Shown here: positions 25,046 through 33,351 of the stretch, in pieces
Layout: every line of letters starts with the position of its first letter
Numbering within the stretch: the first letter of the stretch is position 1
Notes under the pieces: model-generated
What the model saw: only the letters and a program-made list of their open reading frames with translations
What the model was told of the DNA's origin: nothing
The model's database searches: none
From: Salipiger sp. CCB-MM3
Lineage (GTDB): Bacteria; Pseudomonadota; Alphaproteobacteria; Rhodobacterales; Rhodobacteraceae
Length of the DNA stretch: 64,000 bases
Reading direction: 5' to 3'
Assembly: GCF_001687105.1 (NCBI RefSeq)
Contig: NZ_CP014595.1
Location: forward strand, 620,001 to 684,000
Translations under genes and position numbers: made by a program

Positions 25046-25725
25046 GCCGCCCGCGCCGGGGTGAAGCCGCTGACGTCGATCTCGCGATCGCAGACCCGCT
25101 CCCGCGCCTCAGCATCGTGGAAAATGCCGATGATCGCCGCGCCGCGCGCCTTGGCCTCGTCGATCAGGTCGAGCACCACCGCGCGATTGGTGGCATCCAG
25201 AGAGGCCGTGGGCTCATCGAGCAGCAGGGCCGGAAAGCCATGGGCAAAGCCGCGCGCGATATTGACCCGCTGCTGCTCGCCGCCAGAGAATGTGGTTGGC
25301 GAGAGGCTCCAGAGCCGCTCGGGGATGTTGAGCCGCGCCAGGAGCGCCCGCGCGCGCGCCTCTCCCTCGGCAGCGCTGCCGCCTGCAGCCAGCACGGGCT
25401 CGGCCACCACTTCCAGCGTCGGCACCCGCGGCACCACGCGCAGGAACTGGCTGACGTACCCCAGCACTTCGCGGCGCAGCGTCAGGATCTCGCGCGGCTC
25501 GGCCTGCGCCACATCCACATCGCCCACCATGATGCGCCCCGATCCGGCAAGGTAGTTGCCGTAGATCATCCGCATCAGCGTGGATTTGCCCGCGCCGGAA
25601 TTGCCCACCAGCGCCACGCATTCCCCCTTTGCCACGGAAAGCGACGCGCCCTCCATCACCGGGATCACCGCGCTGCCCTGATTGTGCAGCACAAAACTCT
25701 TCGACACGTCCGAGATCCGGATCAT
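25042..25725 (-). CDS. phnL: Phosphonate C-P lyase system ATP-binding protein PhnL
   Basis: A 227-residue ABC-type ATPase without membrane partner; in C-P lyase systems it acts with PhnI-G-H in making the ribose-phosphonate triphosphate and binds the core complex. Walker A GNSGAGKST, signature FSGGEQQRVNIARG and Walker B ALLLDEP are intact. Coupled to phnN by a four-base overlap. The 64-base gap upstream, after phnK, contains a type B repeat box. Confidence 0.94.
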   Translation of the reverse strand: MIRISDVSKSFVLHNQGSAVIPVMEGASLSVAKGECVALVGNSGAGKSTLMRMIYGNYLAGSGRIMVGDVDVAQAEPREILTLRREVLGYVSQFLRVVPRVPTLEVVAEPVLAAGGSAAEGEARARALLARLNIPERLWSLSPTTFSGGEQQRVNIARGFAHGFPALLLDEPTASLDATNRAVVLDLIDEAKARGAAIIGIFHDAEARERVCDREIDVSGFTPARAA

Positions 25726-25734
25726 CGCCCCTGT

Positions 25735-25757
25735 CCTTCTTCTCTTTCCAAATACGC
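25735..25757 (-). repeat. Type B intergenic box in the phnL leader
   Basis: Minus strand GCGTATTTGGAAAGAGAAG then AAGG, nine bases before the phnL ATG. It interrupts an otherwise overlapping phn operon and supplies the purine-rich ribosome-binding site. Confidence 0.8.
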
Positions 25758-25789
25758 AGATCCCGCCCGCGCCACGGGCACCGCGCGTC

Positions 25790-26560
25790 TCATACCTGCA
25801 GCACGCTCGACACCAGCAGCTGCGTGTAGCCGTGCTGCGGATCGTCCAGAACCTGATCGGTGAGCCCGGTCTCGACCACCTGCCCGCCCTTCATCACCAT
25901 CAGCCGGTCGGCGAGCAGACGCACCACCGCCAGATCATGGGTGACAATCACCGCCGAAAGGCCCATCTCGCGCACCAGCCCGCGCAGCAGGTCCAAGAGC
26001 CGCGCCTGTACCGAAACGTCGAGGCCCCCGGTGGGCTCGTCCATAAACACCAGCCGCGGGCCGGTGACGAGGTTGCGGGCGATCTGCAGGCGCTGCTGCA
26101 TGCCGCCCGAGAAGGCGCGCGGCCGGTCGTCGACGCGGTCCTCGGTGATCTCCACCCGGCCCAGCCAATCGATCGCCTGCGCCCGGATATCGGCGTAGTT
26201 GCGCGCGCCCACGGCCATCAGCCGCTCGCCGACGTTGCCGCCCGCCGAGACACCCATGCGCAGCCCGTCGCGGGCGTTCTGATGCACGAAGGCCCAATCG
26301 GTGCGCGCCAGCATCCGCCGCTCGGGCTCGGACATGGTGAGCACGTCGCGCGGGCCGTTCGCGCGGGTGTCGAAGACCACCTTGCCCGCATCCGGTGCCA
26401 GCTGCCCCGACAGGCACGACAGCAGCGTCGACTTGCCCGAGCCGCTCTCGCCGACGATGCCCATGACCTCGCCGGGCCAGAGGTCGAAACTCACGTCGCC
26501 GCAGCCGAGCCGCGCGCCGTAGTGCTTGGTAACGCCCTGAACAGACAGCAGCGGGGTCAT
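25790..26560 (-). CDS. phnK: Phosphonate C-P lyase system ATP-binding protein PhnK
   Basis: A 256-residue ABC-type ATPase that docks on the PhnGHIJ core and helps open it for catalysis. Walker A GESGSGKST, signature FSGGMQQRLQIARN and Walker B LVFMDEPTGGLD are intact, and the length fits PhnK rather than a transporter ATPase. The ATG overlaps the phnJ stop (ATGA). Confidence 0.94.
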   Translation of the reverse strand: MTPLLSVQGVTKHYGARLGCGDVSFDLWPGEVMGIVGESGSGKSTLLSCLSGQLAPDAGKVVFDTRANGPRDVLTMSEPERRMLARTDWAFVHQNARDGLRMGVSAGGNVGERLMAVGARNYADIRAQAIDWLGRVEITEDRVDDRPRAFSGGMQQRLQIARNLVTGPRLVFMDEPTGGLDVSVQARLLDLLRGLVREMGLSAVIVTHDLAVVRLLADRLMVMKGGQVVETGLTDQVLDDPQHGYTQLLVSSVLQV

Positions 26561-27426
26561 GCGGGTTCCTCCTGCGGAGACAGCGAGCCACGATGGCCTT
26601 GGGCCTGCCGCGAGGCACAGAAATCGGTGTCGGAGCAGACGAACATGCGCCCGCCCGCGTCATCGGTGATCACCTCGTCGAGGTAGCTGGTGCCGCAGCC
26701 GCAGAGGTCGCAGGCGTGGTCGGCCTTGCTGGCCTCGAACGGATGGTCCTCGAAATCGAGGCTCACGACCTTCGTATAGGGCGGCAGCGCGTAGATGCGC
26801 TGCTCGCGGCCCGCGCCAAAGAGCTGGATCGCCGCGCTTTCGAGCTTGGGGTTGTCGAACTTGGGGATTGGCGAGGGGTCCATCACGTAGCGCCCCTCCA
26901 CCTTCACCGGATAGGCATAGGCCGTGGAGATCGCACCATTATGGGCGATGTCCTCGTAGAGTTTGACATGCATCAGCCCGTATTCCTCGAGCGCATGCAT
27001 CTTGCGGGTCTCGGTCTCGCGCGGCTCGAGAAAGCGCAGCGGTTCGGGGATCGGCACCTGATAGACGAGGATTTGCCCCTCTTCGAGCGGCTGCTCGGGG
27101 ATGCGGTGGCGGGTCTGGATCACGCTCGCCTCGGCGGTGTGTTCCGTGGTCTCCACCTCGGCGGTGCGCTCAAAGAACTTGCGGATCGAAACGGCATTGG
27201 TGGTGTCATCCGCGCCCTGATCGATGACCTTCAGCCGGTCTTCGGGGGTGAGGCAGGCCGCCGTCACCTGCACGCCGCCGGTGCCCCAGCCATAGGGCAT
27301 CGGCATCTCGCGGCTGGCGAAGGGCACCTGATAGCCCGGCACCGCCAGTGCTTTCAGCAGCGCGCGGCGGATCATCCGCTTGGTCTGCTCGTCGAGATAG
27401 GCAAAATTATAGGCCTGATCGGTCAT
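26557..27426 (-). CDS. phnJ: Carbon-phosphorus lyase PhnJ (radical SAM)
   Basis: A 289-residue radical-SAM enzyme that breaks the C-P bond of ribose 1-methylphosphonate 5-phosphate, releasing the alkane and a cyclic ribose phosphate. The unusual cluster motif CX2CX21C is present (CDLC...FVC), with the catalytic Cys six residues after the third cluster Cys (CSDTDFC). The ATG at 27426 overlaps the stop of the unknown acidic protein gene as ATGA; the longer open frame upstream lies inside that gene and is rejected. Confidence 0.97.
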   Translation of the reverse strand: MTDQAYNFAYLDEQTKRMIRRALLKALAVPGYQVPFASREMPMPYGWGTGGVQVTAACLTPEDRLKVIDQGADDTTNAVSIRKFFERTAEVETTEHTAEASVIQTRHRIPEQPLEEGQILVYQVPIPEPLRFLEPRETETRKMHALEEYGLMHVKLYEDIAHNGAISTAYAYPVKVEGRYVMDPSPIPKFDNPKLESAAIQLFGAGREQRIYALPPYTKVVSLDFEDHPFEASKADHACDLCGCGTSYLDEVITDDAGGRMFVCSDTDFCASRQAQGHRGSLSPQEEPA

Positions 27427-27815
27427 GCCTCTTCTTCCTCGCCAAAGAGATAGACCTCGCCCCAGACGATCTCGTCGCCCAGTTCGGGATCGGTGAACGC
27501 TTCCAGCAGCGCCGCGTCGGGCGCGCCATCCTCGTCGAGCGGCAGATCGAGCGGGCCGGAGATCAGCTTTACGTCCTCGATCACCCCCGCCACGCCGCCG
27601 CATTCGGCGATATGTTCGGCGATCTGCACCTCGACCTCGGCCGGAGACCCCGCCGAGAGGCAGATGAACAGCACCGCCAGCGAGCTTTCGTCATCGCCGT
27701 CCTCGAAGAAGGGAGAGACGCTGTCGGGCATGCGGATCACCTCGACCAGCGCGCAGTACCATTCCTGCCCCTTCGGCAGTACGGGCAGTTTCGCCCCGTG
27801 ATAACCCTTGCTCAT
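27423..27815 (-). CDS. Acidic protein of unknown function inserted between phnI and phnJ
   Basis: A 130-residue protein I do not recognise. The N-terminus (MSKGYHGAKLPVLPKG) is basic; the middle has mixed beta/alpha pattern (WYCALVEVIRM, SLAVLFICLSAG, AEHIAECGG); the C-terminus is strongly acidic and ends FGEEEEA. Three cysteines are present but no metal motif. The start overlaps the phnI stop and its stop overlaps the phnJ start, both as ATGA, so it is made in step with two C-P lyase core subunits. Codon use matches its neighbours. There is no signal peptide or membrane segment. E. coli phnI and phnJ have no gene between them, so this is an added component, perhaps a chaperone or regulator of the core (inference). 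Confidence 0.82.
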   Translation of the reverse strand: MSKGYHGAKLPVLPKGQEWYCALVEVIRMPDSVSPFFEDGDDESSLAVLFICLSAGSPAEVEVQIAEHIAECGGVAGVIEDVKLISGPLDLPLDEDGAPDAALLEAFTDPELGDEIVWGEVYLFGEEEEA

Positions 27816-28903
27816 TCCGCAGCCTCCTTGACCGTTGCAGCGCCCATCGCCTCGGCGCGCATCTTGCGCACCAGTTCCAGCTCGGACTGGAAGTCGACGT
27901 AGTGCGGCAGCTTGATATGTTCGAGAAAGCCTGTCGCCTGAATATTGTCGGAATGGGCCAGAACAAACTCCTCGTCCTGCGCCGGAGCGCCGAGGTTCTC
28001 CTCGCCCAGTTCTTCCCAGCGCAGCGCCCGGTCGACCAGCGCCATCGAGATCGCCTTGCGCTCGGTCTGGCCGAAGACCAGCCCATAGCCGCGGGTAAAT
28101 TGCGCCGGCTCGGTCTTCGATCCGGCGAACTGGTTGACCGTCTCGCATTCGGTGAGGGTCAGCTCGCCGATGCAGACCGAAAAGCCAAGCTCGGGCACCT
28201 CCATCTCGACCTCCACCGCGCCGATGCGCAGCTCGCCGACGAAGGGGTGGTTGCGGCCATAGCCGCGCTGGGTGGAATAGGCCATGCCGAGCACGAAGCC
28301 TTCGTCGCCGCGGGTCAGCGCCTGCAGGCGCAGCGGCCGGTCCGCCGGGTATTCCATCGGCGCGCGGGTCATATCGGAGGGCGTATCTTCTGAGCGAAGC
28401 TCGTCCTGTATCAGACCGTCTTTGTTCAGAAATTCCGTCACGCGCGGCGTCACCTCGCGGCGCGGTTCCGCCACGCGGGCCCGCGGCGGTTCGCCCTCGG
28501 CCTCCAGCGCGAAATCGAGCAGACGGTGGGTGTAGTCGAAGGTCGGCCCCAGCACCTGTCCGCCCGGCACGTCCTTGAAGGTCGCGCTGATGCGGCGGTC
28601 GCAGCGCATCTCGGTGGTGTTCACCGGTGCGGAATGTCCGAGCCGCGGCAGCGTGGTGCGGTAGGCGCGGACAAGAAAGATCGCCTCGATCAGATCGCCC
28701 CGCGCCTGTTTGATCGCCAGTGCCGCAAGGTCGGGGTCGTAGAGCGAGCCTTCGGCCATCACGCGGTTCACCGCCAGAGCCATCTGCTCGCGGATCTGCG
28801 GGATGCTCAGTTCGGGCACCGCCACATCGCCGCGCCGTTCTTCGGCCAGCCACTCATGCGCGGCGTCGATCGCGCGCTCGCCGCCTTTCACAGCAACATA
28901 CAT
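27812..28903 (-). CDS. phnI: C-P lyase core subunit PhnI
   Basis: A 363-residue subunit carrying the nucleosidase activity that, with PhnG, PhnH and PhnL, swaps adenine of ATP for methylphosphonate. It begins MYVAVKGGERAIDAAHEWLAEERRGD, a diagnostic PhnI start, and contains LGMAYSTQRGYGRNHPF and ECETVNQF-like blocks (LTECETVNQF). Its ATG overlaps the phnH stop by one base (TGATG). Confidence 0.96.
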   Translation of the reverse strand: MYVAVKGGERAIDAAHEWLAEERRGDVAVPELSIPQIREQMALAVNRVMAEGSLYDPDLAALAIKQARGDLIEAIFLVRAYRTTLPRLGHSAPVNTTEMRCDRRISATFKDVPGGQVLGPTFDYTHRLLDFALEAEGEPPRARVAEPRREVTPRVTEFLNKDGLIQDELRSEDTPSDMTRAPMEYPADRPLRLQALTRGDEGFVLGMAYSTQRGYGRNHPFVGELRIGAVEVEMEVPELGFSVCIGELTLTECETVNQFAGSKTEPAQFTRGYGLVFGQTERKAISMALVDRALRWEELGEENLGAPAQDEEFVLAHSDNIQATGFLEHIKLPHYVDFQSELELVRKMRAEAMGAATVKEAAE

Positions 28904-29472
28904 CAGAGCGCCTCCACTTTGGTGGTCCGCGGCAGCGCCGCCAGCTTGTCAGACGAGGTGAAGAAGCAATCCCAACCCAATGGGAAAAGGAGGTTATTCC
29001 GCTCAAACGCCGCCACTTCCGGCAGCGAAACCCTTGCCGATGTCTCGATGCCCGGCCCGGTCAGCCGCATGCCGTCGGCGCGCAGATCCGCGCATTCGAC
29101 GATCAGAGTGACCGAGCGGTCGGGGTATTCGGCGCTGCCGATCCGGTAGCGGCCGAGCGGCTGCAGCGCGTCCCATGCCCCGAGCGCGACCATCGCCTCT
29201 TCGGCGGGCACCAGCGGCGCGCCGGTGTGGAAGGCGATCCAGCCCTTCAGCGCCTCGCTGTCGCAGCCCGGCGCAAGATAGAGCGGCGTTTCGCGGTCGC
29301 AGAGGGTCAGCAGCAGCACCGCCGCGGCAGTGGAGAGGCCCGGCGCCTCGGCGCCCGACACCTGCGTGATCCGCCCCGGCCGCGCCATGGCATCAAGCGC
29401 CGCGCGGAAAGCGCGCGCCGCCTCGACCGGGGCATCGGCAAATCCGCCTGTCAGAACATCAGCCTGCATCAT
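28903..29472 (-). CDS. phnH: C-P lyase core subunit PhnH
   Basis: A 189-residue core subunit related in fold to PLP enzymes but without cofactor. Family blocks are FRAALDAMARPGRI near the N-terminus, LLLTLCDRETPLYL in the middle, and FPLGWDCFFTSSDKLAALPRTT at the end. It overlaps phnG by four bases or fewer; two ATG codons in a row make the exact start ambiguous by one residue. Confidence 0.95.
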   Translation of the reverse strand: MMQADVLTGGFADAPVEAARAFRAALDAMARPGRITQVSGAEAPGLSTAAAVLLLTLCDRETPLYLAPGCDSEALKGWIAFHTGAPLVPAEEAMVALGAWDALQPLGRYRIGSAEYPDRSVTLIVECADLRADGMRLTGPGIETSARVSLPEVAAFERNNLLFPLGWDCFFTSSDKLAALPRTTKVEAL

Positions 29473-29918
29473 TCGCCCCGCACCATGGTAAAGAAATCCA
29501 CCTTCGTTGCCGCGGCCTTTGCCGCGCGCGCGTCCCGCCGCGCCGCTTCCTCGGTCGCCAGCGGCGTCAGGACCTGCGCCTGCATTTCGTCTGCGCGCGG
29601 CCCCTGCATCAGCGCATCCACCAGCGCGGCGCGCTCGGCATGGCTCCGGTCACGGCCCTGCACATGCGCATGGCCCACCTCGCCGCTGCCCAGCCGCAGC
29701 GCGCAGCGCGTCACCGTCATCTCGCCCATGTTGAACGGTGCGCCGGTGCCGCCCATGCGGCCCCGCACCATCACGCCGCCGGTCTCGGGCACGCGCAGCC
29801 AGTCGAAGCGGGGCAGCGCCGCCCCGTCCATCAGGGCCGCCAGCCGCTCCGCCGGGGCCCGCGCCAGCAGGCCCATCCAGCCCCGCCGCGCCTCGGTTTC
29901 CTGTTCGGGAGTTTCCAT
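29469..29918 (-). CDS. phnG: C-P lyase core subunit PhnG
   Basis: A 149-residue subunit and first gene of the phnGHI-x-JK operon. Family blocks are RRGWMGLLARAP at the N-terminus, PFNMGEMTVTRCALRL, and the RDRSHAERAALVDALMQ helix. It faces phnF across 114 bases that contain the phn operator. Confidence 0.94.
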   Translation of the reverse strand: METPEQETEARRGWMGLLARAPAERLAALMDGAALPRFDWLRVPETGGVMVRGRMGGTGAPFNMGEMTVTRCALRLGSGEVGHAHVQGRDRSHAERAALVDALMQGPRADEMQAQVLTPLATEEAARRDARAAKAAATKVDFFTMVRGE

Positions 29919-29935
29919 CTGGACATCTTTCCGAT

Positions 29936-29963
29936 TTGTCTAGATAACTATACAACTAGACAA
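29936..29963. promoter_or_regulatory. Probable PhnF operator with three half-sites
   Basis: TTGTCTAG (29936-29943), ATAA, CTATACAA (29948-29955) form an imperfect 20-base palindrome; a third half-site CTAGACAA (29956-29963) follows directly and pairs perfectly with the first. It lies 18 bases upstream of phnG and 69 upstream of phnF, so one regulator could control both. AT-rich and unlike the surrounding sequence. Assignment to PhnF is by position and by dyad form. Confidence 0.7.
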
Positions 29964-30032
29964 GTGATAGCCCCATCGCCCCGAGTCGGGCAAGAGGCCA
30001 TCCCGTGAAGTTTCGGTGACAGAGGTCCGTTC

Positions 30033-30806
30033 ATGCCCCGCTCCCCCGTCTGGCAAACCATCGCCACCACGCTTGAAGACGAGATCGCCCGCGGCCATTA
30101 CCGCGCCGGAGACAAGCTGCCGACCGAGGCGGAACTTGCCACCCGCTTTGCGGTGAACCGCCACACCGTGCGCCATGCGCTTTCGGCGCTGGCCGAGCGT
30201 GGGCTCACCCATTCGCGGCGCGGTGCCGGGGTCTATGTGCGGGCGGCCCCGCTCGACTATCCAATCGGCGGCCATACGCGGTTCAGTCAGAATGTTCGCG
30301 CCTCGGGCCGCCTGCCCGACCGCCGCACGCTGCGCATGGAAATCCGTCCCGCAGATGCCGCCGAGGCCGAGGCTCTGCAGCTTTCCGCCGGCGCGCCGGT
30401 GCTGGTGCATGAGGGCATCTCGCTGGCGGGCGGCGCGCCAGTGGCGCATTTCATCTCTTATTTCCCGATCACCCGCCTGCCCGGCCTCGATGCGACGCTG
30501 CGCGAGACACGCTCGGTCACCGAGGCGCTGCGCCGCCACGGCATCGCCGATTACACCCGCGCCAGCACCCGCCTCACCGCCGAGGCCGCTTCGGCCACGC
30601 AGGCGCGCCATCTCAACCTGCGCGACGGCGAGCCGCTGCTGCGCTCGGTGGCGCTGAACCTCGGCCCGGACGGGATGCCGGTGGAACAGGGGCACACGTG
30701 GTTCGCCGGCGATCGCGTGGCCCTCACCGTCAGCCACGAAGAAACCGCCGCTCCACACAGCAGCGATGCGGCACCACGTCACGCCGGTGACACAGACATT
30801 AGGTAG
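30033..30806 (+). CDS. phnF: Phosphonate operon transcriptional regulator PhnF (GntR/HutC family)
   Basis: A 257-residue repressor-type regulator. The N-terminal winged helix (about residues 8-72) has GHYRAGDKLPTEAELATRF and NRHTVRHALSALAERGL; the C-terminal UTRA effector domain spans about 95-240. It probably represses phnG onward and itself from the operator at 29936-29963. The last 20 residues are a disordered tail. A second PhnM gene follows 41 bases downstream. Confidence 0.92.
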   Translation: MPRSPVWQTIATTLEDEIARGHYRAGDKLPTEAELATRFAVNRHTVRHALSALAERGLTHSRRGAGVYVRAAPLDYPIGGHTRFSQNVRASGRLPDRRTLRMEIRPADAAEAEALQLSAGAPVLVHEGISLAGGAPVAHFISYFPITRLPGLDATLRETRSVTEALRRHGIADYTRASTRLTAEAASATQARHLNLRDGEPLLRSVALNLGPDGMPVEQGHTWFAGDRVALTVSHEETAAPHSSDAAPRHAGDTDIR

Positions 30807-30847
30807 GTCTTGCGAAAACCCCAGAGCAGGCACGGCGGGTGATTTGC

Positions 30848-32029
30848 ATGACGACCTTTCTTCCCCCCTTGCGCCTCACCGGCGCAACTCTTCTCCGAGA
30901 CGGCCGGATGCAGCGCCGATCTCTGGTCGTCGAGGACGGTCTGATCACCAAGGGCCCGCTGCCAGAGGTCGATCTGAGCGGATATCTCATCCTTCCCGGC
31001 ATCATCGACCTGCATGGCGACACGTTCGAGCGCCATATCGCGCCGCGCCCCAGCGCCACCTTTCCGATCGACGCCGCGCTGCGCTCGACCGACCGCGAGG
31101 CGGCGAGCCATGGCATCACCACCGCGTGGTTGGCGCAATGCTGGAGCTGGGAAGGCGGCATGCGGGGGCCGGACTTCGCCGAAGAGATGATGGCCGCCAT
31201 CGCCGCCTACCGCCCCCGCGCCCACACCGACCTGCGCCTGCAGATCCGCTGCGAGACGCATATGCCAGACACCCGCGCGCGTCTGATCGCCGCCGTGCTG
31301 CGCCATGGTGTGGATTACGTGGTGTTCAACGATCACCTGCCCGAGGCGCTGGAGGTGGCCGAGCGCGAGCCGATGAAGCTGGCCCATTGGGCGTCGCGCG
31401 CCGGAAGCAGCCCCGAGGAGTTCCACGCCAAGCTGCGCGCCGCCCGCGCCGCCTCGCGCGAGGTGCCGCGCCATCTCTGCGCACTGGCCGAACTTTTTGA
31501 TGCCCATGACATTCGCTACGGCAGCCATGACGACCCCGACGGCGAGACGCGCGAATACTACCGGCTGATCGGCGCGCGTATCGCCGAGTTCCCGACCACC
31601 GTCAGCGCCGCCAAACTGGCCCGCGCCTGCAATGATCCGGTGCTCATGGGCGCGCCCAATGTGGTGCGCGGCGGCAGCCAGTCGGGCAACGTCTCGGCCC
31701 GCCATCTGATCGCCGAGGGGCTCTGCGACGCGCTGGTGTCGGACTACCACTACCCCTGTCTCGCCGAGGCCGCATGGACGCTGGTGGACAAGGGCCTCAA
31801 AACCCTGCCCGAGGCTTGGGCGATGATCTCCACCGTGCCCGCCGAGATCATGGGGCTGTCCGATCGCGGCACGCTCGATCATGGCAAACGGGCGGATTTT
31901 GTCGTGGTGGACGCCCGCAGCCGCGCCATAGAGGCGACGGTGAGCGGCGGACGGCTCACCTATCTCGCGGGTGAGGCCGGGGCACGGCTCGTCTCTGCGC
32001 TGCCGGGGCGGCGGCTCGCCGCGGAGTGA
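30848..32029 (+). CDS. PhnM-family amidohydrolase, second paralogue
   Basis: A 393-residue protein clearly related to PhnM: IIDLHGDTFERH followed by APRPSATFP, SHDDPDGETREYY, and MGAPNVVRGGSQSGNVSARHL are shared blocks. It differs from the phnM at 22595-23737 in the early half (WLAQCWSWEGG instead of a VFDAMRVGS segment), so it is not a recent duplicate and may accept another substrate. Metal ligands look intact. ATG at 30848 is preferred; a GTG three codons upstream is possible. Co-transcribed with phnF. Confidence 0.88.
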   Translation: MTTFLPPLRLTGATLLRDGRMQRRSLVVEDGLITKGPLPEVDLSGYLILPGIIDLHGDTFERHIAPRPSATFPIDAALRSTDREAASHGITTAWLAQCWSWEGGMRGPDFAEEMMAAIAAYRPRAHTDLRLQIRCETHMPDTRARLIAAVLRHGVDYVVFNDHLPEALEVAEREPMKLAHWASRAGSSPEEFHAKLRAARAASREVPRHLCALAELFDAHDIRYGSHDDPDGETREYYRLIGARIAEFPTTVSAAKLARACNDPVLMGAPNVVRGGSQSGNVSARHLIAEGLCDALVSDYHYPCLAEAAWTLVDKGLKTLPEAWAMISTVPAEIMGLSDRGTLDHGKRADFVVVDARSRAIEATVSGGRLTYLAGEAGARLVSALPGRRLAAE

Positions 32030-32072
32030 CGGAAGGCCTCATGTAAGCGCTCCTTGGGCGGCCTGCGCCAGC

Positions 32073-32100
32073 ATTAAGCCGTTCAGCGATTAAGCCATTC
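32073..32100. promoter_or_regulatory. Direct repeat upstream of the sugar-binding protein gene
   Basis: ATTAAGCCGTTC (32073-32084) and ATTAAGCCATTC (32089-32100) repeat with 16-base spacing, about 80 bases before the start codon, in an otherwise GC-rich region. It could be a regulator binding site; no factor can be named. Confidence 0.35.
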
Positions 32101-32181
32101 TTCAGCTCTCCTGCCGTAAGACCACTGGGACCCATCGGCCCCAGAAGGGGCACCGCGCGCCTAGCACAGGAGCCCCTCCCA

Positions 32182-33222
32182 ATGCGTCTCAAACTGCGCC
32201 TTTCACAGCACCGCCGCCCGGGTGATCCCGCTTCCGCAGGCGTCACGTCTCGCCGCCCCCCTCCCGCTCTTGCTTCGCTATTCCGCCGCGCCATGCTCGG
32301 CGCCGCACCGCTGCTGGCGTTCGGCCTCATCGCCAGCGCCGCTTTGGCAGAGGGGCGGATCAGCATCATCGTCAACGACCCCGAGAACCCCTATTGGGCG
32401 GCAGAGGGGGAGGTTGCCAAAGCCACCGCGGCCGAACTTGGCTACCGCGCCATCGTCTCCGCGCATGGCGGCGACACCACGGTCGAGACCGCGCATGTGG
32501 ACAGCGCCATTGCCGCCAATGTGAATGCCATCATCCTCGACCCGGCGGATGCCTCCGGCACCATCGCCGCGGTGGAACGCGCTGTTGCCGCCGGGGTGCC
32601 GGTTTTCGTGGTGAACTCCGGCCTCGCGCGCAAGGGGCTGGCGGTGGCGCAGCTTCTGTCGAACAACGCGCAGGGGGCCGAAATGGGCGCGCAACGCTGG
32701 CTCCGATCCATGGGCGAAAAGGGCAGCTATCTCGAATTGCTCGGTGCCGCGTCCGACCCGAATGCCAGCATCCGCTCCGATGGCTATGCCGCGGTGCTCG
32801 GCCAATATGAGGGTCTCACCCGCGCCGGCATGGCCACCGCGAATTGGAACCGCACGCAGGGCTACGAACGAACACGCGGCCTGATCGCCGAGCACCCCGA
32901 CATCACCGGCATCATCGCGGGCAATGACGAAATGGCCCTTGGCGCGATTGCCGCGCTGAAAGAGGCCGGGCTTCTGGACCGGGTCACCGTCGGCGGCTTC
33001 GACGGCTCGCCCGACGCGGTGGCCGCCGTGCAATCGGGAGAGCTGGCCTACACGGTGCTGCAGCCGGTTGCCGTCTTTGCCGAAGACGCGGTGCATCAGG
33101 CCGATCACTACATCCGCACCGGCACCCCGCGCGAGCCGCAGGAAGTGCAGCTTTTCGACTGCCTGCTCATTGATCGCGCCAATGCGGCCAAGATATCGGC
33201 CCCCTTCGTCATGGGGCAGTGA
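32182..33222 (+). CDS. Periplasmic sugar-binding protein (RbsB-like)
   Basis: A 346-residue exported type I binding protein. Mature part begins EGRISIIVNDPENPYW and shows ribose-binding-family blocks: ANVNAIILDPADASG, VPVFVVNSG, GIIAGNDEMALGAIAAL and VTVGGFDGSPDAVAAV. The signal region is long: 37 residues precede a usual signal core (MLGAAPLLAFGLIASAALA). AGGAG supports the ATG at 32182, but 32293 is also possible. No permease or ATPase gene is near; a chemoreceptor gene follows, so the protein may serve sensing rather than uptake. Confidence 0.85.
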   Translation: MRLKLRLSQHRRPGDPASAGVTSRRPPPALASLFRRAMLGAAPLLAFGLIASAALAEGRISIIVNDPENPYWAAEGEVAKATAAELGYRAIVSAHGGDTTVETAHVDSAIAANVNAIILDPADASGTIAAVERAVAAGVPVFVVNSGLARKGLAVAQLLSNNAQGAEMGAQRWLRSMGEKGSYLELLGAASDPNASIRSDGYAAVLGQYEGLTRAGMATANWNRTQGYERTRGLIAEHPDITGIIAGNDEMALGAIAALKEAGLLDRVTVGGFDGSPDAVAAVQSGELAYTVLQPVAVFAEDAVHQADHYIRTGTPREPQEVQLFDCLLIDRANAAKISAPFVMGQ

Positions 33223-33351
33223 CCCTAGCCTCTTGCATGAGATCCCGGCGAGGTGGCCGATCTTAGGCGCTTCTTCAGGCTTTCATGATTGAACTCACCT
33301 CAGCGGCCGCCTTGCACCGCCACTACCGCCAGCAGCCACAGGAGCTTGCCC

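Noticed and set aside
27816..28853. Upstream extension of the unknown phn protein to 476 residues
   Set aside because: It lies within phnI in another frame; the ATGA overlap at 27812-27815 marks the true start.
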